NCBI RefSeq assembly: GCF_048569485.1
Contig: NC_134357.1
Coordinates: 226,457,634 to 226,521,633 of the forward strand
From: Anomaloglossus baeobatrachus
Taxonomy: Eukaryota; Chordata; Amphibia; Anura; Aromobatidae
DNA: 64,000 nucleotides
Direction of reading: 5' to 3'
Each line of letters begins with the position of its first letter. Positions within the stretch are counted from its first letter, which is position 1. The position numbers were made by a program, and so were the translations under genes. Below are positions 55,322 through 64,000 of the stretch, piece after piece. The notes beneath the pieces were generated by a model that saw only the letters and a list, made by a program, of their open reading frames with translations, had not been told where the DNA came from and did no database searches.

Positions 55322-56653
55322 CAGGGGTCTCAAACTCAGCTGGGTGTATGGGCCGCATATAGAAAAAAAAAAAAATGAGGGGTGCCGCATTATTTGCAGG
55401 ACAAAGTGAACATTTTTAATGAATCCATGTTTTTTTTTTTTCTATACATCTTGGATCACTTTTGTAAACATTTTTCGCTTGTTTATTATAACAAACGTGT
55501 ACTTTTTTTGTTAAGTTTATATACAGAAAAGCATTTTTAATGTAAATAAAAAAAGTCATGCTTTAGGATTTTTTTTTTTTTTACATTTTATCACCTTCTT
55601 GTAATTGTTTTACAATTAGCAGCATCATATAGTAATCTTAGCCAAAATCTTGTAGTAATGTGCCCATCCGTGTGCCCTGTAGTAAGGTGCTCATCCTTGT
55701 GGTATTGTGCCCAGTAGTATAGTGCCCATCCTTGTGCCCTGTAGTATTGTGCCCAGTAATATTGTTCCAATCCTTGTAGTATTGTGCTCATCCTTGTAGT
55801 ATTGTGCTCTGTAGTATTCTGCCAATTCCCGTAGTATTGTGGCCATCCCTGTAGTATTGTGGCCATCCCTGTAGTATTGTGGCCATCCCTGTAGTATTGT
55901 GGCCATCCTTTAGTAATACGCAAACAAAAAAAAAATCTCCTCACCTTTCATGCTTCAGCTGCGTCCAAAACCCTGCTATGTATGGTAAAAGCACAGTGGG
56001 CATGGGATTTCTAAAAATCCCATGCCCACTGTGCGTGTACGGCCCACAGTGAAAACGGAACTGCGGTGTGGCTTCCAGAGGCCGCAGCATGTGAATTTAT
56101 GCTGCGGCGTCTGAAGCGTCCTTCCTAGGCAGAGCACAGCGAGGAGACCGCAGCGGCCCGAACCCCTGATCGCAGGCACGGGCAGCTGCGGTCTCCTAAG
56201 GAGCAGACTTGCGGCCCCGCCGATCAGGATGCGCTGTGTCCAGCACGCAGCGGGTCCTGAACTTGAGCACGTACCTTACCTGCTTGTCGCGGCCCGTGAC
56301 GATCGCGGCTCTGTGCTGAGGGTCGGCGCCGGCAGAAACTTCACTGCATTTGAATCCATTTGCGGTGCAGCGCAGAGGAGCTGTGTCTGGACCAATGGCT
56401 GCTGCCTGCCAATCAGATGCAAGGAAGTGACGTCGCTGTATGACGTCACCTCCTTGCATCTGATTGGCAGACAGCAGCAGCAACTGGGATAGAACTGACA
56501 GCTCCTTGCGCGGCACCGCAGATGGATTCAAATGCAAGTTCCTGCCGGCGCCGACCCTCAGCATAGAGCCGCGATTGTCACTGGGTCTGCGGGCCGCAAC
56601 AAACAGCCTCAGGGGCCGCATGCGGCCCGCGGGCCGCGTGTTTGAGACCCCTG
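55322..56653. mobile_element. hAT transposon, non-autonomous, perfect 8-bp duplication
   Basis: Ends are CAGGGGTCTCAAACTC and, in complement, CAGGGGTCTCAAACAC. The 8-base duplication GTCTATCC at 55314-55321 and 56654-56661 is exact. The interior has a tandem run of TAGTATTGTG units (55650-55912) and long inverted parts around 56240-56620 (CTCCTTGCATCTGATTGGCA and its complement). No transposase frame. Confidence 0.92.
55650..55912. repeat. Minisatellite, ~20-bp units
   Basis: Imperfect units of GTAGTATTGTGGCCATCCCT; the last four (55830-55912) are almost identical. It lies inside the hAT element. Confidence 0.88.
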
Positions 56654-56704
56654 GTCTATCCTATTCCATATCCATCCATCAGTCATGACATTCTGCTATG
56701 TGTA

Positions 56705-56748
56705 GGGGACATTATATTGACATAGTACGATGTCAATATAATGTCCCC
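56705..56748. repeat. Perfect 19-bp hairpin from head-to-head satellite units
   Basis: GGGGACATTATATTGACAT (56705-56723), loop AGTACG, then its exact complement (56730-56748). The arms are satellite units in opposite orientation. Confidence 0.95.
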
Positions 56749-56767
56749 TATCTGTGGGGTGCGATAT

Positions 56768-57252
56768 GGCTGCTTTCACACATCTGGTTTTTGCCGTGCG
56801 GCACAATCCGGCGGATTCCGGATGCTGCCGGATCCGTTTTTTTTTTTTTTTTTGTCATACACTTTTATTAGCGGCGGATTGTGCCGCATGGCCTTGCGTT
56901 TCATCCGGCGTAAATAGCTTATCCGGCGGCCGGATGGAACGCTGCTTGCAGCGGGGGTTTTTTTGTGTTCGGTGAAAAACCGTATCACGCCGGATCCAGC
57001 GGCATGATTTACAATGAAAGCCTGTGGACGACGCATCTGCCGTAATGCGGCCAAAACCAGATCCCGCCACCTGATCAGTTTTTTTTTTTTTAGACTGAGC
57101 ATGTTCAGTATCACAACGGATCCGTCAAAAAACTGAAGGAGCTGATAGAAAAAACTGATGTAACTGATCCGTTTTTTCACCTGATCCGTAGCATCAATTT
57201 TTTTTCTGCTGGATCGTGTCTGATGCCAAAAAACTGATGTGTGAAAGCAGCT
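56768..57252. mobile_element. TTTCACAC-end MITE inserted in the satellite
   Basis: TAT at 56765-56767 and 57253-57255. Ends are GGCTGCTTTCACACATCTGG and, in complement, AGCTGCTTTCACACATCAGT. The interior is rich in CCGGATCCG and GTGCCGCATGGCCTTGCGTT, the latter shared with 14121-15652. Confidence 0.85.
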
Positions 57253-57325
57253 TATGCTGGCATACTGAGAAGGGGGTGAGGACAATATAATATCATACTG
57301 TGTGGGAGGCATTATAGTGACATGG

Positions 57326-57381
<56 letters not shown>

Positions 57382-59383
57382 CGTTGTACTGACATTGTAA
57401 TGTGTGGGGGACATTTTATTGACATATTATGCGTGAGGTATTATACTTCCATCATACTGTAAGTGGGGGACGTTACACTGACATCGTACTGTGTGTGTGT
57501 GGGACTATATACTGACACGCTGCATGTGGGGGACATTATACTGACATCATACTGTGTGGGGACGTTACACTGACATGGTACTGTGTGTGGGGGACGTTAC
57601 ACTGACATCATACTGTGTGTTTTGGGGATGTTATACTGACATGGAACTGTGTCTGTGTGTGACGTTATTCTGACATCGTACTGTGTGTGGGACATTACAC
57701 GGATTTGGTACTGTGTGTGGCGGACGTTAAACTGACATCATACTGTGTGTTTTATGGACGTTACACTGACATGGTAGTGTGTGTGTGTGGATGTTACACT
57801 GACATCGTTCTCTGTGTGGGGGGGGACGTTACACTGACATCGTACTGTGTGTGGGGGGCACGTTACACTGACATTGTACTGTGTGTGTGTGTGTGTGTGT
57901 GTGTATGTGGGGGATGTTACACTGACCTTGTATTGTGTGTGGGGGATGTTACACTGACATTGTATTGTGTGTGTCTGTGTGGTACGTTATACTGACATCA
58001 TACTGTGTGTATGAGACATTATAGTGACGCTGTGTGTGTGGGACGTTACACTGACATGGTACTGTGTGTTTTGGGGGACTATATACTGACATGTTACTGT
58101 GTGTGGGACATTATACTGACATGGTACTGGGTGACAATCTACTGACATCGTACTGTGTGTCTGGGGAACTTTACACTGACATTGTATTGTGTATGTGTGT
58201 GGGACATTACACGGACATCGTACTGTGTCTCTGGGTGACATTACACTGACATCGTACTGTGTGTGTGTGTGGTGGGGGGGGGGGGAGTTACACTGACATC
58301 ATACTGTGTGTGTATGTGGGACGTTATTCTGACGTGTGTGTCGGACGTTACACTAACATTGTACTGTGTGTGTGTGTGTGTGTGTGACGTTACTTTGACA
58401 TCGTACAGTGTGGGACATTACACTGACATCGTTTTGTTTGGGGGGGGACGTTACACTGACATTGTTCTGTGTGTTTTGGGGACTATATACTGACATGTTA
58501 CTGTGTGGGGGACGTTATACTGGCATCGTACTGTGTGTGTGTTGGGGACATTATACTGACATCGTACTGTTTGTCTGGGGGACATTACACTGACATCGTT
58601 CTGTGTGTGGGGGGGAACGTTACTTTGACATCGTACTGTGTCTGTAGTGGTTGTTACACTGACATTGTACTGCGAGGAACGCTACACTGACATCGTGTGT
58701 GGGGGGGACGTTATATTGACAAGGTAGTGTGTGTGTGACGTTACACTGACATCCTACTGTGTGTGTGGGGGATGTTATACTGACATCGTACTGTGTATGT
58801 GTTTGGGGGACATTACACTTGCATTGTACTGTGTGTGTCTGGGGGACGTTACATTGACATCGTACTGTGTGTGGGGGACGTTGTACTGACATGGCCTGTG
58901 TGTGTGTCTGGGTGACATTACACTGACATCGTACTGTATGTGTGGGGGGGACGTTACACTGACATCCTACTGTGTGTAAGGTACGTTATACTGACATCGT
59001 ACGGTGTGTATGAGACACTATAGTGACGCTGTGTGTGGGGGACGTTACACTGACATTGTAGTGTGTGTTTTGGGGGACTATATACTGACATGTTACTGTG
59101 TGGGTTATGTTCTACTGACATCGTACTGTGTGTGTGTGGGCGACGTTATACTGACCTCGTACTTTGTGTCTGGGGGACGTTACACTGACCTCGTACTGTG
59201 TGTGTCTGGGGGATGTTGTACTGACATGGTGTGTGTGTGTGTGTGACACGTTACTTTGACATCGTACTGTGGGGGACATTACACTGACATCGTTCTGTGT
59301 GTGTGTGACGTTATACTGACATTGTTCTGTGTGTTTTGGAGACTATATACTGACATGGTACTGTGTCTGGGGGACGTTACACT

Positions 59384-59423
<40 letters not shown>

Positions 59424-59819
59424 ACGTTACATTGACATCGTTCTGTGTGTGTGTGGGACGTTACATTGACATCGTACTGTGTGTGTGTGTGGGACGTTAC
59501 ATTGACATCGTTCTGTGTGTGTGGGACGTTACATTGACATCGTACTGTGTGTGTGTGTGGGACGTTATATTGACATCCTACTGTGTGTGTGTGTGGGGGA
59601 CGGTATACTGACAATGTACTGTCTCTGGAGGACGTTAAATTGACATCGTATTGTGTGTGTGGGGGACATTACACTGACATCGTTGTGTGTGTGACGTTAC
59701 ACTGACATGGTACTGTATGTGGCGGATCTTACACTGACATCATACTGTGTTTTGGGGACGTCATACTGACATCGTACTGTGTGTATGAGGCATTATACTG
59801 ATGCTGTGTGTGTGGGACG

Positions 59820-60212
59820 TTACACACACACACACACACACACACTCTCTACAATGTCAGTGTAATGTCCCATTTCCCCCCCCCCCACACACACACACAC
59901 ACAGTACGATGTCAGTATAACGTCCCCCACACACAGTACGATGTCAGTATAACGTCCCTCACACATTAACATGTCAGTATATGGTCCCCAAAACACACAG
60001 AACAATGTCAGCATAACGTACCCCCCCATACAGTACGATGTCAGTGTAATGTCACACACACAGACACACACACAGTAGGATGTCAGTGTAACGTCCCCCC
60101 CCCACACATACAGTACGATGTCAGTGTAATGTCACACACACAGACACACACACAGTAGGATGTCAGTGTAACGTTCCCCCCCCACACATACAGTACGATG
60201 TCAATGTAACGT
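59820..60212 (-). repeat. Inverted block 1 of the satellite
   Basis: Units read as CAGTACGATGTCAGTATAAC, the complement of the main array. The left border is a GACGTTACACACACACAC switch. Confidence 0.9.
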
Positions 60213-60407
60213 CCATGTGTGGGGGGGACGTTACACTGACATCCTACTGTGTGTGTGTCTGTGTGTGTGACGTTACACTGACATCGTACGGTGTGTATGA
60301 GACACTTTAGTGACGCTGTGTGTGGGACGTTACGCTGACATTGTAGTGTGTGTTTTGGGGACTATATACTGACATGTTACTTTGTGCGTGATGTTCTACT
60401 GACATCG

Positions 60408-60448
<41 letters not shown>

Positions 60449-61152
60449 ACGTTATACTGACCTCGTACTTGTGTCTGCGGGACGTTACACTGACATCGTA
60501 CTGTGTGTGTGTATATGTTTGGGACGTTACTTTGACATCGTACTGTGTAGGACATTACACTGACATCGTTCTGTGTGTGTGTGGGGGGGGGGGGGGGGGC
60601 GTTACACTGACATCGTACTGTGTAAGGGGGGGGACGTTATACTGACATTGTACTGTGTATGAGACATTATACTGACGCTGTTGTGTGTGACGTTATACTG
60701 ACATTGTTCCTTGTGTTTTGGAGACTATATACTGACCTGTTACTGTGTGTGGGACGTTATACTGACATCGTACTGTGTGTCTGGGGGACGTTACACTGAC
60801 GTGTGTGTGTGTGTGTGGGGGACGTTACATTGACATCGTACTGTGTGTGTGTGGGACGTTATATTTACATCAAACTGTGTGTGTGTGTGTGGGGGGGGGG
60901 GGGGATTTTGTACTGATGTGGTACGGTGTGTGGGGGACGTTTATACTGACATGATACTGTGTGTGGGGGATGTTGCACTGACATCATACTGTGAGTTTTG
61001 GACTATATACTGACATGTCACTGTGTGTGGGACTTCATACTGACATCCTACTGTGTGTGTGTGGGGGACGGTATACTGACATTGTACTGTGTGTGTGTGG
61101 GGGACGTTAAATTGACCGTACTGTGTGTGTCTGGGGGACATTACACTGACAT

Positions 61153-61194
<42 letters not shown>

Positions 61195-61366
61195 ACGTTA
61201 CACTGACATGGTACTGTATGTGGCGGATCTTACACTGACATCATACTGTGTGTTTTGGGGACGTTATACTGACATCGTACTGTGTGTGTGGGGGGGGATG
61301 CTACACTGACATCGTACTGTGTGTATGAGTGAGACATTATACTGACGCTGTGTGTGGGGGACGTTA

Positions 61367-61633
61367 CACACACACACACTACAATGTCAGTGTAATGTCC
61401 CGTTTCCCCCCCCCCCCCCACAGTACGATGTCAATATAAAGTCCCAAACACACAGTACGATGTCAGTATAACGTCCCTCACACATTAACATGTCAGTATA
61501 TGGTCCCCAAAAGTCACAGTATGTCAGTGCAACATTCCCCATACACAGTACCATGTCAGTATAAACGTCCTCCCCACACAGTACCATGTCAGTACATCCC
61601 CCCTCCCCACACACAGTACGATGTCGATGTAAT

Positions 61634-61666
<33 letters not shown>

Positions 61667-61675
61667 CAATGTCAG
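61367..61675 (-). repeat. Inverted block 2 of the satellite
   Basis: Opens with the same GACGTTACACACACACAC switch and TCAGTGTAATGTCCC as block 1, and is preceded by the same GTATGTGGCGGATCTTACAC unit, so the two blocks share an origin by duplication. Confidence 0.9.
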
Positions 61676-61939
61676 TGTGTGTGTGTGGGACGTTACATCG
61701 ACATCGTACTGTGTGTGTGGGTGATGTACTGACATTGTACTGTGTATTGGGAATGTTGCACTGACATTATACTGTGACTTTTGGGGACTATATACTGACA
61801 TGTTAATGTGTGAGGGACGTTATACTGACATCGTACTGTATGTGGGGGACGTTATACTGACATCGTTCTGTGTGTGTTTGGGACTTTATATTGACATCGT
61901 ACTGTGTGTGTGTGTCTGGGGAACATTACACTGACATCG

Positions 61940-61978
<39 letters not shown>

Positions 61979-62470
61979 TGTGAGACGTTATACTGACATC
62001 ATACTGTGTGTGTGGGGGATGTACTGACATGATACTGTGTGTGGGGGTTGTTGCACTGACATCATACTGTGAGTTTTGGGGACTATATACTGACATGTTA
62101 CTGTGTGGGGGACGTTATACTGACATCCTGCTGTATGTGGGGGGGGACATTATACTTACATCGTACTGTGTGTCTGGGGGACATTACACTGACATCGCAC
62201 TGTGTGAGTGTGGGACGTTATACTGACATTGTTCCGTGTGTGTGAGGAACATTACACTGACATGGTACTGTGTGTGGCGGACGTTACACTGACATCATAC
62301 TGTGTGTTTTGGGGACATTATACTGACATGGTACTGTGTGTGTGGGACATTACACTGACATCGTACTGTGTGTTTGGGGGATGTTATATTGACATCGTAC
62401 TGTGTGTATGGGGGGTACGTTTTACTGACATCGTGCTGTGTGTGTCTGGGGGACGTTACATTGACGTCGT

Positions 62471-63416
62471 TGTGACGACATGGACTCTCATGGGTTAAAG
62501 TTTCTTAAAATCCAGCCAGACAGAATGATATTGTCTATAGATGGGGGAGAAGTCCCTCATTGTTTTTACAAGACTCTTGTTGACTCAATGTAATTGTGTT
62601 GGCCATTGAAAGCCAGACGTATTGTTCTCCACACTTTTCCAGTAACCATTGTATTGTAGTTGTGTATTGATAATGTAATTACCTTTAGTAGCCATTGTCT
62701 AGTCGGTGACTCCCAGTTTACATGTACACCCTCAGTCTTTCTATGCACATCATTTAAATGGACATTGTCCATGCAGCTTGAAATTCCTCCAATGGGAGAA
62801 GCAATCTTGTCCAACCAATCGATGAGGACGCAGTGTATCCAAGTGGAAGGTTGTGGCTATAAAAAGGACTTCTTTAAGCCACCAGGGGTTGTTGATGGAT
62901 GCTGATGGATCCAGTCTAAGCTCTTTGGAGCTGACTAGAGGATCAGGATATCTTATGGCTTCAATCTAGGGACTCCGGACCCGGTTGGAGACCATATCCA
63001 CAGCCTAGGGATTTCGACTCCGGCTGCCAGGATTTTATCATCAAACCAGGACTACCTAAGGAGGACACGCAGGTTGGGACAGTTCAGTCACCTGTTACAG
63101 ACTTTGCAGACCTCAGACAGCTTGGCACCTGTGAGGCATGGACATTCTAAATCCCTGGTGAGCCAGCGGAAGGGTGAGACTCTGTTGCCTGTTACATTTG
63201 TGTGTTTTGCTGATTATGTGTTATGTGCTGTTAATTGTTTGGGGATCCAATAAAGTCTAATTATTGTGGTTCCCTCACCCTGTGTTGTCTGAGTAGTGTT
63301 ACGCCCACGGTTAAGGAGGCCGGCGTTCAGTTGGGATGAGCCCTGAGCCACGCTGTTTTTCTAAAGGCGGCGGGTTTTAGTGGACGAGAGCGCCCACTGA
63401 GCCCCGTGTCCCCACA
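62471..63416 (+). mobile_element. Solo LTR of an LTR retrotransposon in the satellite
   Basis: A 946-base block starting TGTGACGACATGG and ending GTGTCCCCACA, flanked by the 5-base duplication GTCGT (62466-62470 and 63417-63421). It has a TATA box TATAAAAA (62858-62865) and a polyadenylation signal AATAAA (63249-63254). No internal region remains. TG...CA ends and a 5-base duplication fit a Ty3/gypsy-type or ERV-type element. It is younger than the surrounding array. Confidence 0.9.
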
Positions 63417-64000
63417 GTCGTACTGTGTGCGTCTGGGGGATGTTGTACTGACATGGACTGTGTGTGTGTGTCTGGGTGACATTACACTGAGATCGTACTG
63501 TGTGTGTGGGACGTTACATTGACATCGTACTGTGTGTGTGGGACGTTACATTGACATCGTACTGTGTGTGTGGGGGATGTACTGACATGTTACTGTGTGG
63601 GGGACGTTATACTGACATCGTACTGTGTGTGTGGGGACATTACACTGACATCCTACTGTATGTGGGGGGGACATTATACTTACATCGTACTGTGTGTGTG
63701 ACGTTATACTGACATCGTACTGTGTGTCTGGGGGACATTACACTGACATCATAGTGTGTGTGTGACGTTACACTGACATCGTATTTGTGTGTGTCTGGGT
63801 GACATACACTGACATCGTAGTGTGTGTGACGTTGCACTGACATGGTACTGTACGTGGCGGATGTTACACTGACATCATACTGTGTGTTTTGGGGATGTTA
63901 CACTGACATCGTACTGTGTATGAGACATTATACTAACGCTGTGTGTGGGGGACGTTACATCGACATCGTACTGTGTGTGGGGGATGTACTGACATGGTAC

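Larger units (their letters stand above)
56696..64000. repeat. Satellite-like tandem array, ~38-bp unit
   Basis: The unit is GGGGACGTTACACTGACATC then GTACTGTGTGTGTG, with variable TG and G runs. It starts near 56700, is interrupted by a MITE (56768-57252) and a solo LTR (62471-63416), and runs past the window end. Blocks 59820-60212 and 61367-61675 are in reverse orientation. Variant units such as GGACTATATACTGACATGTT recur every few hundred bases, suggesting a loose higher-order structure. Roughly 150 units in all. Confidence 0.95.

Noticed and set aside
57256-64000. Telomere-like or centromere identity for the TG-rich satellite
   Set aside because: There is no TTAGGG, and a 38-bp unit over 7 kb next to a gene does not by itself indicate a centromere.
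1-64000. tRNA, rRNA or other structured RNA genes
   Set aside because: I saw no A/B boxes with a cloverleaf and no rRNA-like sequence; the hairpins present belong to transposons.

Overview
This is vertebrate, almost certainly anuran amphibian (frog), nuclear DNA. The reasons are one spliced host gene with very large introns, three DIRS-type tyrosine-recombinase retrotransposons with terminal inverted repeats, many TTAA-flanked, TWA-flanked, hAT and Tc1 DNA transposons, a CR1-type LINE tail, and kilobases of TG-rich and AGAC-rich tandem arrays. There is one run of 200 N (53402-53601).

Host gene: the only host gene I can support is prpf19 (pre-mRNA processing factor 19, the U-box E3 ligase and spliceosomal NineTeen-complex scaffold), on the minus strand. 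Exon 1 (52208-52190), exon 2 (24442-24293), exon 3 (16339-16263) and exon 4 (15990-15849) have canonical AG/GT borders and compatible phases, and encode residues 1-129 plus the first base of codon 130. Exon 5 and the WD40 half lie beyond base 1. Introns 1 to 3 are about 27.7 kb, 8.0 kb and 0.27 kb; intron 4 exceeds 15.8 kb. The exons are too short to stand out as open reading frames. A promoter-like stretch (ETS site, paired E-boxes) lies just upstream of exon 1.

Layout, left to right. 1-15.8 kb (intron 4): a fold-back DNA element (635-13997) holding a 10.1-kb TTAA-flanked element (1579-11718), which holds a nearly whole DIRS copy (3890-9919); a TAA-flanked element (12124-13542) sits at the fold-back centre; another TAA-flanked element follows (14121-15652). 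15.8-24.4 kb: exons 4, 3 and 2 with a second DIRS copy (16484-22188), degraded Tc1 pieces and two TWA-flanked MITEs in intron 2. 24.4-52.2 kb (intron 1): a dead Tc1 element, a MITE with a solo LTR inside, a hAT copy with perfect target duplication, a Helitron-like element carrying a 2.1-kb array of 30-bp units, an old DIRS copy with a CR1 tail inserted, several MITEs, and a 4-kb TTAA element carrying a 3-kb TG-rich minisatellite close to exon 1. 52.2-64 kb (upstream of the gene): nested MITEs, the N gap, two hAT copies, then more than 7 kb of a roughly 38-bp satellite that changes orientation twice and hosts a MITE and a solo LTR.

All large open reading frames belong to DIRS elements or to tandem repeats. 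The most interesting results are the hidden prpf19 exons with an unexpectedly divergent U-box exon, the DIRS internal complementary regions with a shared terminal GGTAAGTAA motif, a pre-insertion site preserved in the opposite arm of the fold-back, and a sequence module shared by DNA elements of different families.
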